Assembly: GCA_947502305.1 (NCBI GenBank)
Contig: CANMZA010000002.1
Coordinates: forward strand, 1,021,041-1,085,040
Direction: 5' to 3'
DNA: 64,000 nucleotides
DNA from: an uncultured Erythrobacter sp.
GTDB taxonomy: Bacteria > Pseudomonadota > Alphaproteobacteria > Sphingomonadales > Sphingomonadaceae
The notes under the pieces: generated by a model
Told to the model about the DNA's origin: nothing
Database searches by the model: none
The model's input: the letters and a program-made list of their open reading frames with translations, nothing else
Position numbers and translations under genes: made by a program
Shown here: positions 42,851 to 51,667 of the stretch, one piece after another
Layout of the letters: each line of letters begins with the position of its first letter
Position numbering within the stretch: position 1 is the stretch's first letter

Positions 42851-44878
42851 CTACCGTGTCTTCACATAGCTGCCTGGAGCATCACCCAGCACCGTATCAC
42901 CGCGCCCGCCGGGCTTGCGTTTCCCAGTGGCGGGCACGCGCTTGGGGGCTTGCCCGTCCAGCCATTCGAGCCAATGCGGCCACCAGCTGCCCGGATGTTC
43001 CTCGGCGCTTTCTATAAAGGCGCTCAGCGATCCTGCATCTTTATCGCCGGTCCAATATTGATATTTGTTCGAGGCAGGCGGGTTCACCACCCCGGCAATA
43101 TGCCCAGACCCAGCCAGCAAAAATTCCATCGGCCCGGCAAAATGATCGGTCAGCCGCCAGACGCTTTCCGCTGGCGCAATATGATCGTCGCGGCCCGCTT
43201 GCACATAAGAAGGCGTCTGAACCTGCGTCAGATCAATCGCGGTTCCGTCTGCTTCCAATGCATTTGGCACCACCAATTTGTTGTCGCGGTAAAGATCGCG
43301 CAGATAATCATTGTGCCATTTCGACGGCAGATTGGTGACGTCGCCATTCCAATGCAGCAGATCAAACGCCGGATAATCCTCGCCCAGCAGGTAATTGTTG
43401 ACGACATAGTTCCAGATCAAATCTTTGCCGCGCAGCGCATTGAACGTCGCGGCGAGATAGCGTCCGTCAAGATAACCCTCTGGCGACAGCTTATCGATCA
43501 TCTCAAGGTGCGATTCCTTGATGAAATGTTTGAGTTCTCCGCTGCGTTCAAAATCGACTTGAGCTGTGAAGAAGGTCGCGCTCTGGACCTTGTCTGCCTC
43601 CCCGCGTTTGGCCAGCACCGCCAAAGTCGCCGCCAATGTCGTGCCCGCAACGCAATATCCAATCGCGTTCACGGCCGGGACTTTCAACCGGGCGCGAACC
43701 TGATCAATCGCCTCCATCTGCCCGCGAATATAATCGTCCCAAACGACCTCTCCCATCGTTTCATCGGCCGATTTCCAGCTGACGACGAACACGGTGATGC
43801 CCTGATCCACGGCCCATTTGATGAAGCTCTTTTTCGGCGTCAGATCGAGAATGTAGAACCGGTTGATCCACGGCGGGAAGATCACCAGCGGCACTTCATA
43901 CACGTCTTTGGTGGTCGGCGTGTATTGAAGCAGCTGAAACAGCGGCGTTTCATAGACAACCTTGCCCGGCGTTGCGGCGAGGTTTTCGCCCAAAGTGAAA
44001 GCGTCGGGATCGGTATGCGTCAGCTGACCGCGTTTCAAATCGGTTATCAAATGCTGCATCCCGCGAACGAGGTTTTGACCGCGCGTTTCGACCGTGCGTT
44101 TCATCACCACCGGGTTGGTGAGCAGGAAATTGTCCGGGCTCATCGCCTCTGACAGGGCGCTGACGGCGAATTTCAATTGCCGCCGATTTTCAGTATCGAG
44201 CCCGTCCATCGAGGCGACCGCTTGCTGAAAATAATCCGTCAGCATCAAATAGGTCTGATGAAGGAGCGCAAAGGCGGGATGTTCGCGCCATGCCGGATCG
44301 GCAAAACGCCGGTCCTTGCGCGGCAATTCCGGTCCAGCCTCCGAGCCGTCCCCGGCCCTAGCCTGCGGCGATCCCGACACCGCAGCCCCGACATTGCTGG
44401 TGAATTGTTCAAAAACACCGCGCCACAATTGCAATGTGTCTTGAGCGAGCTTTGTCTGCGCTTCGATCGCACCGGAAGGCAATTGCTGCATCATACTCTG
44501 GGTCATGCCCTGCGACATGGTCAGCCATTGCGCCGGATCGAGCAGGTTTTTGCCTTTGGTCGCTTTCTTGGCCGCCGAACCGGCTTGCTGAGTCACGAAT
44601 TCGAGCCACATTTTCTGCAATTCGGCGCTGGATTTGGCCCATTCGCCCAAGTCACTCGCGGAAACGCCTCCCGGCATTCCGGCGGACATCAATGCGGACA
44701 TTTGCGCCGGTATTTGCGCGGGGATAGCACCAGCCGTTGGATTGGCGCCGTCCCCTGCGGGCAGAGCCCCGCTCACCATGCCTTGCATGGCTTTGCTTTG
44801 CTCTTCAAAAAATGACGTGAGGCCAGACAGGCCGTCGGCAATCGTGTCGCCCATTTTTCCGCCGCTTTTTTCCGCCAT
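42851..44878 (-). CDS. phaC: Class I poly(3-hydroxyalkanoate) synthase
   Basis: 675 residues. It polymerises (R)-3-hydroxyacyl-CoA into PHA on granules. The lipase-like box is GYCVAG with catalytic Cys409, the catalytic Asp is in AGRDDHIAP and the His in GSGHIAGVVNPP. The N-terminal 170 residues are longer than usual for class I and contain a 12-bp repeat that gives AQIP-AQMS-ALMS. The conserved C-terminus reads WWPHWLEWLDG. It is upstream of the phasin gene on the same strand, but the phasin has its own promoter region. Confidence 0.94.
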   Translation of the reverse strand: MAEKSGGKMGDTIADGLSGLTSFFEEQSKAMQGMVSGALPAGDGANPTAGAIPAQIPAQMSALMSAGMPGGVSASDLGEWAKSSAELQKMWLEFVTQQAGSAAKKATKGKNLLDPAQWLTMSQGMTQSMMQQLPSGAIEAQTKLAQDTLQLWRGVFEQFTSNVGAAVSGSPQARAGDGSEAGPELPRKDRRFADPAWREHPAFALLHQTYLMLTDYFQQAVASMDGLDTENRRQLKFAVSALSEAMSPDNFLLTNPVVMKRTVETRGQNLVRGMQHLITDLKRGQLTHTDPDAFTLGENLAATPGKVVYETPLFQLLQYTPTTKDVYEVPLVIFPPWINRFYILDLTPKKSFIKWAVDQGITVFVVSWKSADETMGEVVWDDYIRGQMEAIDQVRARLKVPAVNAIGYCVAGTTLAATLAVLAKRGEADKVQSATFFTAQVDFERSGELKHFIKESHLEMIDKLSPEGYLDGRYLAATFNALRGKDLIWNYVVNNYLLGEDYPAFDLLHWNGDVTNLPSKWHNDYLRDLYRDNKLVVPNALEADGTAIDLTQVQTPSYVQAGRDDHIAPAESVWRLTDHFAGPMEFLLAGSGHIAGVVNPPASNKYQYWTGDKDAGSLSAFIESAEEHPGSWWPHWLEWLDGQAPKRVPATGKRKPGGRGDTVLGDAPGSYVKTR
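44685..44732. repeat. 12-bp tandem repeat, 4 degenerate units, in phaC
   Basis: Units at 44685, 44697, 44709 and 44721 (about GACATTTGCGCG) encode AQIPAQMSALMS-type sequence in the variable N-terminal domain. Confidence 0.7.
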
Positions 44879-45062
44879 TTTTGCGCCAATCTTATCTATC
44901 TGAGTTGCGCGGCAAAGCTGGGTTTAAGCCCGCCTCGTCCGACCATTTTTGCAGTCTTGGCGTCAATCTAGACCAAACGGCTCTTCACATCGACCATTAA
45001 TGCCCTAGAATAATCGATCAGCCCGCTATCATATTAAACAAGCATTCGGGCCCGGGAACGAA

Positions 45063-46262
45063 ATGGACGAACAATTTTACCGCATGAAGCGATTGCCGCC
45101 CTATGTCATCGCAGAGGTGAATGCGATGCGGCATGCCGCGCGGCAGGATGGGCAGGATATTATCGATCTCGGCATGGGCAACCCTGATCAGCCGCCGCCG
45201 CAACATGTGATCGACAAATTGTGCGAAGTCGCCGCGAAGCCGACGGCGCATGGCTATTCCCAATCAAAAGGCATTCCGGGACTGCGTAAAGCGCAGGCGA
45301 ATTATTACGAGCGGCGTTTTGGCGTTGATCTGGACCCAGAAAGCGAAGTGGTCGTGACGATGGGATCGAAGGAGGGGTTGGGCAGCCTCGCCAATGCGAT
45401 CACTGCGCCAGGCGATGTGGTGCTTGCGCCCAATCCGTCTTACCCGATCCACACCTTTGGCTTTATCATTGCCGGGGCGACGATCCGCGCAGTGCCAACG
45501 ACCCCGGACGAGGAATATTGGCGCTCGCTCGAAAGCGCGATGAATTTCACCGTGCCGCGGCCCAGCGTGTTGGTGGTGAGTTATCCTTCCAACCCAACCG
45601 CAGAAACGGTCGATCTTGCTTTTTACGAACGGCTGGTCGCGTGGGCGCGCGAGAATAAGGTCTGGGTCCTGTCCGATTTGGCCTATTCTGAATTGTATTT
45701 TGACGGCAACCCTACGCCGTCAATCATGCAGGTGAAGGGCGCGAAAGATGTCGCGGTTGAATTCACGAGTATGAGCAAGACCTATTCTATGGCCGGTTGG
45801 CGGATGGGCTTTGCGGTTGGTAATAAGCAATTGATTGCGGCTTTGACGCGGGTGAAATCCTATCTCGATTATGGCGCTTTCACGCCCATTCAGGCGGCGG
45901 CCTGCGCGGCGCTTAATGGGCCGCAAGATATCGTCGAATCAAACCGCAATCTGTATCGGAAACGCCGCGATGTCATGGTCGAAGCGTTTGGCCGGGCCGG
46001 ATGGGATATCCCGCCGCCTGCCGCCTCAATGTTTGCTTGGGCGCCGTTGCCGCCTGCTTTGATTGAGATGGGAAGCCTTGAATTTTCAAAACAATTGCTG
46101 ACCGAAGCGCAAGTCGCGGTCGCCCCCGGCGTTGGTTACGGCGAAGAGGGCGAAGGCTTTGTTCGGATCGCTATGGTTGAGAACGAGCAGAGGTTAAGGC
46201 AAGCTGCTCGAAACGTAAAAAGGTATCTAGCATCCTTGGGGGTAAATAGCTCAGCAGCGTAG
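45063..46262 (+). CDS. PLP-dependent class I/II aminotransferase (AlaC/DAP-aminotransferase-like)
   Basis: 399 residues, fold type I. The substrate loop is DLGMGNPDQPPP, the aromatic stack is in NPSYPIHTFG, the PLP Asp is in VLSDLAYSEL and the Schiff-base Lys is in SMSKTYSMAGWR; the carboxylate Arg is in GFVRIAMVEN. The group contains glutamate-pyruvate transaminase AlaC and proteins annotated LL-diaminopimelate aminotransferase. The ATG is at 45063. A small terminator-like hairpin overlaps its stop. Upstream of the HTH module on the same strand but separated from it by 100 bases. Confidence 0.9.
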   Translation: MDEQFYRMKRLPPYVIAEVNAMRHAARQDGQDIIDLGMGNPDQPPPQHVIDKLCEVAAKPTAHGYSQSKGIPGLRKAQANYYERRFGVDLDPESEVVVTMGSKEGLGSLANAITAPGDVVLAPNPSYPIHTFGFIIAGATIRAVPTTPDEEYWRSLESAMNFTVPRPSVLVVSYPSNPTAETVDLAFYERLVAWARENKVWVLSDLAYSELYFDGNPTPSIMQVKGAKDVAVEFTSMSKTYSMAGWRMGFAVGNKQLIAALTRVKSYLDYGAFTPIQAAACAALNGPQDIVESNRNLYRKRRDVMVEAFGRAGWDIPPPAASMFAWAPLPPALIEMGSLEFSKQLLTEAQVAVAPGVGYGEEGEGFVRIAMVENEQRLRQAARNVKRYLASLGVNSSAA

Positions 46263-46289
46263 TGCATGTTTAAGCACTAAAATTTTTTT
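46260..46289 (+). terminator. Weak terminator after the aminotransferase gene
   Basis: Stem TAGTGC (46260-46265) with GCACTA (46274-46279), 8-base loop, then AAATTTTTTT. The stem begins at the stop codon. Confidence 0.5.
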
Positions 46290-46308
46290 CTTACGTAGAA
46301 TTTGGAGC

Positions 46309-46342
46309 AAACTCGCGATCAGCGCATTATTAGAGCGAGTTT
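46309..46342. promoter_or_regulatory. 8-bp inverted repeat before the HTH module
   Basis: AAACTCGC (46309-46316) and GCGAGTTT (46335-46342), 18 bases apart, ending 21 bases before the ATG of the HTH gene. Candidate autoregulatory operator. Confidence 0.5.
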
Positions 46343-46362
46343 ACTAAACAAGGGAGGGTTGC

Positions 46363-46968
46363 ATGTCTTCCTCATCCTTGCGGCCGCTGACTAAGCGCCA
46401 GCAAGCTGTGATGGAGCGAATCGATCGGCGTGTGCCGATCAAAGTGATTGCGCAGGATCTCGGTGTGTCCGAGACTCGCATCAATCAGCACATTCGCGCC
46501 CTTAAGGATATCTATGAAGCCGAAAATCTCGGGGAGCTAGTAGAGCGCCACCGGGCCGAGAAACGCGCAAAAAATCCTGTAGAGGAAGATGTAAAACCAC
46601 AGGCAGATCAGGGGCATAGCGACAAACAGAAGGGCTTTAGCGAATCTGTATATAGCAAAAGTCAGGTGCCTGAATTTGCAGAAACCGATCAGAACTTGGG
46701 GGGTAACGATCCCGGCAAACTCGTGATGAGCGATGTCTTGCCATTGGTGGATCAGGCGCCTTGGTTGCGTCCTGGTGAGCCGCGGGTCGTTCCCCGAGTG
46801 CTCGACGGCGAACATGCTGTCTGGTTCCGCCTCGCGGCGATCATGGGGATTGCGTTCGGCTTTTTGGCCGCCGTGGTTCTAACCGTGACCGCAGCATTGC
46901 AAATAAGCGAGGCGTTGGACGGACAGTTGCAAACGGCCGGCTCGGCAAATGAACAACGCGCTTCCTGA
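46363..46968 (+). CDS. LuxR/GerE-like HTH protein with a C-terminal membrane anchor
   Basis: 201 residues. Residues 8-62 form a LuxR-like helix-turn-helix (LTKRQQAVMERI, then IKVIAQDLGVSETRINQHIRALKDIY). A polar linker of about 90 residues rich in Asp, Gln and Lys follows, then one TM helix (about 156-180) and a short outer tail. A DNA-binding domain at the N-terminus tied to the membrane by its C-terminus resembles ToxR/CadC logic reversed in sensor size. AGGGAGGG precedes the ATG. First gene of a five-gene module. Role unknown; membrane-bound regulator is my inference. Confidence 0.75.
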   Translation: MSSSSLRPLTKRQQAVMERIDRRVPIKVIAQDLGVSETRINQHIRALKDIYEAENLGELVERHRAEKRAKNPVEEDVKPQADQGHSDKQKGFSESVYSKSQVPEFAETDQNLGGNDPGKLVMSDVLPLVDQAPWLRPGEPRVVPRVLDGEHAVWFRLAAIMGIAFGFLAAVVLTVTAALQISEALDGQLQTAGSANEQRAS

Positions 46969-47348
46969 TGGGCGAGGGGGCAGTAGGAGTTACCCCCCAA
47001 ATGACCGACCGTATGAAAGCCGACGCCCAAAACATCCGCAAACTGATCCGCGAAGCAGAAGCCTTGGCCGACGAATCAATGCTTGCCTTTGCACGCCTTA
47101 AACAAGCGATGATTTCCGCGCGGCAAAACCCAGAAGCCGAAGTGGATTCCGGGCAAGGCGCGCTGATGCGCCTCAACCAAGCCGAGGGCCAAGCCTTGTC
47201 GATGTCGACCAGCTTGCTGCGCGTTCATGCCGAATTGAACAAGATCTGCGTGGAGAAGATGGGCCCGGAAGAGCGCGAAACACCGCTCACAGAAGCCTCC
47301 ATTCAAACCGCCAAAACCCCTGCGCCGGCGCCAGAGCTTGTGGACTAA
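46968..47348 (+). CDS. Small helical protein of unknown function
   Basis: 126 residues if the ATG at 46968 is used, which overlaps the stop of the HTH gene (TGATG); the ATG at 47001 with AGGAG upstream is the alternative. Helical, charged, without TM; residues 12-95 could form a coiled coil (KADAQNIRKLIREAEALADE, later LRVHAELNKICVEKM). The C-terminus is Pro/Ala-rich. I do not recognise a family. Its position, coupled between two regulators, suggests a partner of the module. Confidence 0.62.
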   Translation: MGEGAVGVTPQMTDRMKADAQNIRKLIREAEALADESMLAFARLKQAMISARQNPEAEVDSGQGALMRLNQAEGQALSMSTSLLRVHAELNKICVEKMGPEERETPLTEASIQTAKTPAPAPELVD

Positions 47349-47357
47349 GCCAGCTCA

Positions 47358-47930
47358 ATGATTGTTGATCTGCTCACTTGGGAATTCCGCGTCGCGCTGC
47401 AAGATTATGTTGCATGGGCGATTGGGATAGCCGCCCTCCTTTGGGGGGGCGGTCCTGAGCGGGCGGTGGCGATCACATGGTTGTTATTGTTCGAATTGGC
47501 GCCGGGAGCTTATGAATATATTGATTCCGAAGAACATTTCGAAGGCCAGGTGGACGTGTTTTTCGCCACCATTGATGGCTTGGCCGCGGCCGCTTGGATA
47601 ACCATCGCGCTATACGCCAATCGCAATTACACTTTGTGGATTGCGGCGATGCAAGTGCTTGCGGTTTCTGCGCATTTGGCAAGCGCAATTGCAGAACCGA
47701 TATCACCAACCGGCTATGCTGTTATGGTTGTTGCGCCCAGTTGGATGCAACTGTTGCTGCTTTCGATTGGGTTGAGCCGGCACCTGCTTAGAAAACGAAA
47801 ATTTGGCCAATATCGCGATTGGCGGATTAGCAAATTTGATCCCGATGGAGGGCTGCTTAGCGGTTACGGCGTTTCAATCGCCGAAATGCTGAGCGCGAAC
47901 CGTTCTACATGGCGTGATGGCCTGAAATGA
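47358..47930 (+). CDS. Multi-pass membrane protein of unknown function
   Basis: 190 residues with about five hydrophobic segments between residues 15 and 145, then a basic cytoplasmic tail of about 45 residues (RHLLRKRKFGQYRDW). It begins 9 bases after the small helical protein and overlaps the RadC-like gene by 4 bases. No family recognised. Within the five-gene module it may be the membrane component that works with the anchored HTH protein. Confidence 0.62.
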   Translation: MIVDLLTWEFRVALQDYVAWAIGIAALLWGGGPERAVAITWLLLFELAPGAYEYIDSEEHFEGQVDVFFATIDGLAAAAWITIALYANRNYTLWIAAMQVLAVSAHLASAIAEPISPTGYAVMVVAPSWMQLLLLSIGLSRHLLRKRKFGQYRDWRISKFDPDGGLLSGYGVSIAEMLSANRSTWRDGLK

Positions 47931-48358
47931 ACGCGCCCACATCTTCTCAATCGCATTCCCGATCAGATCGTCCGGCAGGCGCGGCAACGCGTCAGCAGGC
48001 GATGGTGGATTTTTTGCGATCCATGGTGCTCGAACCGGGCGATGGCGGTGAGCGGTTTCACGCCATTTTTCTCGATTCCGCGCGGGCCTATTTAGGGGAT
48101 GGCCCGCTGGGGGAGGGCGGCGCGGGCAGTCTGTCCGTGCGTATGCGTGATGTGTTTGGCAAGGCGCTGTCTCTGGATGCCGATGCCATTATTATCGCGC
48201 ATAATCACCCATCAGGCGAATGCCGACCAAGTCAGCACGATATCACAGCCACTGACCGCCTGAAAATGGTGGCACAGGCGCTCGATATCGACTTGCTTGA
48301 CCATCTCATTTTTACTCAAGACGCGGTCTATTCGATGCGCGCTGGGGGCAAATTATGA
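47927..48358 (+). CDS. RadC-like JAMM/MPN domain protein, N-terminally truncated form
   Basis: 143 residues. The JAMM metalloprotease-like motif is complete: His92-x-His94 (in HNHPSG) and Asp105 (H-x-H-x10-D), with the strand AIIIAHNHPSGE typical of RadC. The N-terminal helix-hairpin-helix domain of full RadC (about 220 residues) is missing and replaced by a polar tail of 30 residues. RadC itself has no proven repair role. The gene overlaps both neighbours by 4 bases, so it is clearly a member of the module and not a stray. Confidence 0.85.
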   Translation: MNAPTSSQSHSRSDRPAGAATRQQAMVDFLRSMVLEPGDGGERFHAIFLDSARAYLGDGPLGEGGAGSLSVRMRDVFGKALSLDADAIIIAHNHPSGECRPSQHDITATDRLKMVAQALDIDLLDHLIFTQDAVYSMRAGGKL

Positions 48359-48744
48359 ACTCAATAGCTGCTTCGCACATGTTTCCTGACAGCGACACGC
48401 TGATCCCGCGTTTTCGTGAGGCTGGGGATGTGACGCTCGATTTGTTCCACCGCGATGGGCGGGTCGATGATCGCTGGCTGGGGTTTCATCCGCGCGAATT
48501 TGAATTGCTATGGCGACTGGCGCAGCAACCCGGCGTGCCGATGACGCGCAAACAATTGCTGCTGGATGTGTGGCGCATTGATTTTGAGCCGGAAACCAAC
48601 AGCGTCGCGGTGCATGTCGCGCGCGTGCGCAGCAAACTTGCGCCCTTCGATCTAAGCTCAATCCTCGCCACCCATCCAGATGGCGGCTATTTCCTCAATG
48701 TTCCAGCAGATCCAGGCAGCTTTAAACGCGATTACGACGAATAG
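48355..48744 (+). CDS. OmpR/PhoB-type winged-helix DNA-binding protein without a receiver
   Basis: 129 residues. A winged-helix domain of the OmpR type (about 35-115): FHPREFELLWRLAQQPGVPMTRKQLLLDVW, then the recognition helix in NSVAVHVARVRSKL and the wing in HPDGGYFLNV. No phospho-acceptor domain precedes it, only 30 residues with LDLFHRDGR, so it cannot be a normal response regulator. The start overlaps the RadC-like gene stop. Last gene of the module. Confidence 0.85.
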   Translation: MNSIAASHMFPDSDTLIPRFREAGDVTLDLFHRDGRVDDRWLGFHPREFELLWRLAQQPGVPMTRKQLLLDVWRIDFEPETNSVAVHVARVRSKLAPFDLSSILATHPDGGYFLNVPADPGSFKRDYDE

Positions 48745-48877
48745 TCCGGCGGTTCTGAACGGGGCAGGGAATGCGCGTTTTTGAGGCTGGACACAGGCCC
48801 AGCCATCCGGCAAATTTGCACCTCGTATTCTATCAAGGCCGAGATGTTCGGTCGTTTGTGATTTTGAGGTGAGACGC

Positions 48878-49696
48878 ATGTCCGCAGTTCAATTGATGCC
48901 CGGTAATGAACGCATTTCGATCCTACTAGGCGAAGACGGCGTTGCGCATGTCCGCTTTACCCGAGGCGACAAAATGAACGCGCTCGATCCAGAGATGTTC
49001 ACCAGCATTATCGAAGCGGGCACTGTCTTGGAAAAAGCAGACGGTTTGCGCGTCGTGGTCCTGTCGGGTGAGGGCCGGGCATTTTGTGCCGGGCTGGACA
49101 CCGCCAGTTTTGGCCGGACGCCAGATGCGAATGAGCCGGATCTGACAGAGCGGACTTACGGCAATTCCAATAAGTTTCAGCAGGTCGCGATGCTGTGGCG
49201 CAAGCTGCAAGTGCCGGTGATCGCCGCGTTGCACGGCGTGTGCTTTGGCGGCGGGCTGCAAATCGCGAGCGGCGCGGATATTCGTATCGCGCATCCAGAC
49301 ACTCGGATGGCGATCATGGAGCTTAAATGGGGTTTGGTGCCGGATATGGGCGGCTATGCGCTGTGGCGCGGATTGGTCCGCGATGATGTCCTGCGCGAGC
49401 TGGTCTATACCAATCGCGAGTTTTCCGGTGCGGAGGCCCAGACGCTGGGTCTAGCGACCTATATTGACGAGGATCCGCATGCCCGCGCGACCGCGATTGC
49501 CGCCGACATTGCCAATCGCAACCCGCATGCCATTCGCGGGGCAAAGCGTCTATCGGCTGGTATGTTGGAGCGTGACACAGATGCAATCTTGCTCGAGGAA
49601 AGCGTCGAGCAGCATGCAATCATGCGCACCAAGAACCAGATGGAAGCGGTGATGGCGGGAATGCAAAAACGCGCCCCCAAATTCGAGGACGTCTAG
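48878..49696 (+). CDS. Enoyl-CoA hydratase/isomerase family protein (crotonase)
   Basis: 272 residues. Crotonase fold with oxyanion-hole segments GRAFCAGLD and GVCFGGGLQIASGADIRIA and the acid position around MELKWGLVPDMGG, where a Gly-rich loop follows. Likely hydration or isomerisation of an enoyl-CoA; the exact reaction is open. GAGGTGAG precedes the ATG at 48878. Convergent with the thioesterase gene, which may act on the same type of substrate. Confidence 0.9.
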   Translation: MSAVQLMPGNERISILLGEDGVAHVRFTRGDKMNALDPEMFTSIIEAGTVLEKADGLRVVVLSGEGRAFCAGLDTASFGRTPDANEPDLTERTYGNSNKFQQVAMLWRKLQVPVIAALHGVCFGGGLQIASGADIRIAHPDTRMAIMELKWGLVPDMGGYALWRGLVRDDVLRELVYTNREFSGAEAQTLGLATYIDEDPHARATAIAADIANRNPHAIRGAKRLSAGMLERDTDAILLEESVEQHAIMRTKNQMEAVMAGMQKRAPKFEDV

Positions 49697-49730
49697 GTTT
49701 TTCGCCAATAGGCTCGCGCCTAGTAGGCCG

Positions 49731-50510
49731 TTACCCAAACACCGCGACGCATTGCAGGCCGTCAATGACTTGGCGGCCTTGCGTATCCCACATCCTCAAC
49801 CGCTCTGAGGAATAACCGGCATCGGCATGTTGGCTGGCATTTTCGGCCAGATACCAGCCGCCCTCAGACTGCGTCGCCGCATCCAGCACGTTGAACGACC
49901 AATTGATCGAACTAATTGGACCCACACGCTGCATGATCCGCATCGCACCGGGCGGCATGACGTCGCCCATCAGCACCAGCTTGCTCACCGGATCAAGCTC
50001 GTGATCCTCGGTTAGCCTCGCCCAGCGGCGAATGGTCGCGCCATGATCGGCGTCTTTCGATTGCCCATAGCGGATTTCGAAATTGTTCTGGATGAAACTC
50101 GGCCCTTGCCCGGCCATCGCGATCCCGTTGCTATCTGGTGCGCCGGGCCAATTTTCTGGTGCATCGGCGGGCCGCTGCGCATTGGCCTCACGCTCCGCTG
50201 CGAACAGCCAAAAGGCCGTCAGAGCGACTTTGCCGCCGCTATGCACTTCGCTGCGGACTTGGGTGACATTGCGCCCTTGGCGAATGATCTCGGCCGACAA
50301 TTCAATCTCTTCACCAAGCGGCGCGACAAAGCCGATTTGCGCGGCGCGCAAAGGCGGCAGATCGGGGAATGCGCGCTGAGCCATGGTGAAGGCAACAAGG
50401 GCAGAAGCGCCGCCATACATCGTGCGCCCCTGCATCCAGTCACTGGCATTGTTGAGGCGGGCGGGGCCGGGTTTCCCGGTGATGGGTTCAAGCAGGCTTG
50501 CAATAGTCAT
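49731..50510 (-). CDS. Acyl-CoA thioesterase-like protein (double hot-dog, TesB-like)
   Basis: 259 residues with the N-terminal ARLNNASDWMQGRTMYGGASALVAFTM, which is typical of double hot-dog thioesterases, and a second half-domain starting around DHGATIRRWARL with the conserved PPGAMRIMQRVGPISSINWSFNVL. It would hydrolyse acyl-CoA in the cytoplasm. The ATG at 50510 fits better than 50528. Convergent with the crotonase gene. Confidence 0.83.
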   Translation of the reverse strand: MTIASLLEPITGKPGPARLNNASDWMQGRTMYGGASALVAFTMAQRAFPDLPPLRAAQIGFVAPLGEEIELSAEIIRQGRNVTQVRSEVHSGGKVALTAFWLFAAEREANAQRPADAPENWPGAPDSNGIAMAGQGPSFIQNNFEIRYGQSKDADHGATIRRWARLTEDHELDPVSKLVLMGDVMPPGAMRIMQRVGPISSINWSFNVLDAATQSEGGWYLAENASQHADAGYSSERLRMWDTQGRQVIDGLQCVAVFG

Positions 50511-50712
50511 AGCGCGCTGTGTGCCCAAAGCCGAGGCCTGGGTCTAGACTGACGCTGCGGAAGGTGGCGATTTGAATAGGGCTATATGGGGCTGCGCCGG
50601 GGCATCTATGCGGGGCGGACCTGCAAACAATTGCACTGCCTTGCGAAACCTCCATTGCCTTTATCGCAGCGAATCGCTAGTGCGCCGCTTCCGCCTAGTA
50701 GTAGGGCGGCTC

Positions 50713-50786
50713 GGCCCGATGGCGGAGTGGTGACGCAGAGGACTGCAAATCCTTGCACGCCGGTTCGATTCCGGCTCGGGCCTCCA
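50713..50786 (+). tRNA. tRNA-Cys (GCA)
   Basis: 74 bases. Acceptor GGCCCGA pairs with TCGGGCC before T-CCA, which is encoded. The anticodon GCA is at 50745-50747 and the T-arm reads CCGGTTCGATTCCGG. Confidence 0.95.
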
Positions 50787-50835
50787 CTTTTTAAAATGCG
50801 CGGGTGCATCACACCACACCGGCTCCGCGCTCTGT

Positions 50836-50911
50836 GCCGCTTTAGCTCAGGTGGTAGAGCACATCATTCGTAATGATGGGGTCAGAGGTTCGAGTCCTCT
50901 AAGCGGCACCA
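50836..50911 (+). tRNA. tRNA-Thr (CGT)
   Basis: 76 bases. Acceptor GCCGCTT pairs with AAGCGGC before A-CCA. The D-arm has TAGCTCAGGTGGTAGAGCA and the anticodon CGT is at 50869-50871. It lies 49 bases after tRNA-Cys, probably one transcript. Confidence 0.95.
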
Positions 50912-51054
50912 CACCTTTCAGCGTAACCATGGTCAGAAGCTGCGATTGAGCAAACGGCCCCGCTGCCAGCGCAATTGCGGCCATCAAGCAATGGGAAACT
51001 GGGCCGATTGCTGAGCGCACAGCAGTGATCAATCGCCCTTCATGCTGCCCTCAA

Positions 51055-51666
51055 TCAGGTCTCGATTGTTTGCGGCGATGCGCTATCTCTCACCTGCGCC
51101 GACCAAACCCACCAAAGGCCCAGCAGCCATAGGGCGATCAGCGTGTGAAAGAGGTGCCAGCTCAGATCAGGGCCGAGTGTAGGGGAGCGCCGGATCAGCA
51201 GGACGTTTGCGAGGAATACCGCGATCACTGCGCCGCGCACCAGCCGTTCGCTGACGCCCTGATGGGGCCATGCGATCACGAAGGCGATGGCGAGGATCAG
51301 CCACAAGGCAAAGATTGGCGTGCTAAGGCCGGGCGCGAGCAAGCTGGCCGCGAGAGTGGCGAGTGCCAGAGCGGGCGCGGCTAGTTTGCCAATGCCACCG
51401 CGCCACTTGCTGAACTTTGCGGCCAATTGGAGCGCGATCAGCGCCATCGCCGCTGCCCCTCCTATCTGAAAAACACTGCCATGGAGGCTTGCTATTTCTT
51501 CGTCCCACCCAAAACCAAAGCGAATAGTGCCGATCGCAGCCGCTATTCCCAATATCGCGGTCCCTGCTGCACCATAAAAGGCGCGCTCGGCTGCGAAGCG
51601 ATAGGCAACCCAAATCGCCACGAGAACAATCAGCGCCTCAGAAATTGCATAATGCGGGCCCGGCAT
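51055..51666 (-). CDS. Multi-pass membrane protein next to a sterol desaturase
   Basis: 203 residues with about seven hydrophobic segments and few charges. The conserved-looking features are RFGFGWDEEIASLHGSVFQIGG early, HQGVSERLVRG in the middle and the C-terminal SWHLFHTLIALWLLGLWW with two His that could be ligands. It resembles 7-TM hydrolase-like proteins in layout, but I cannot place it. It starts one base after the sterol desaturase stop, so the two are coupled. Confidence 0.65.
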   Translation of the reverse strand: MPGPHYAISEALIVLVAIWVAYRFAAERAFYGAAGTAILGIAAAIGTIRFGFGWDEEIASLHGSVFQIGGAAAMALIALQLAAKFSKWRGGIGKLAAPALALATLAASLLAPGLSTPIFALWLILAIAFVIAWPHQGVSERLVRGAVIAVFLANVLLIRRSPTLGPDLSWHLFHTLIALWLLGLWWVWSAQVRDSASPQTIET

Positions 51667-51667
51667 T

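Noticed and set aside
42830..44152. 440-codon open frame on the plus strand
   Set aside because: Complement of phaC; Arg/His/Gln-rich composition typical of a shadow frame in GC-rich DNA.
50586..50873. 95-codon open frame across the tRNA genes
   Set aside because: It runs through tRNA-Cys and into tRNA-Thr; the RNA genes explain the region.
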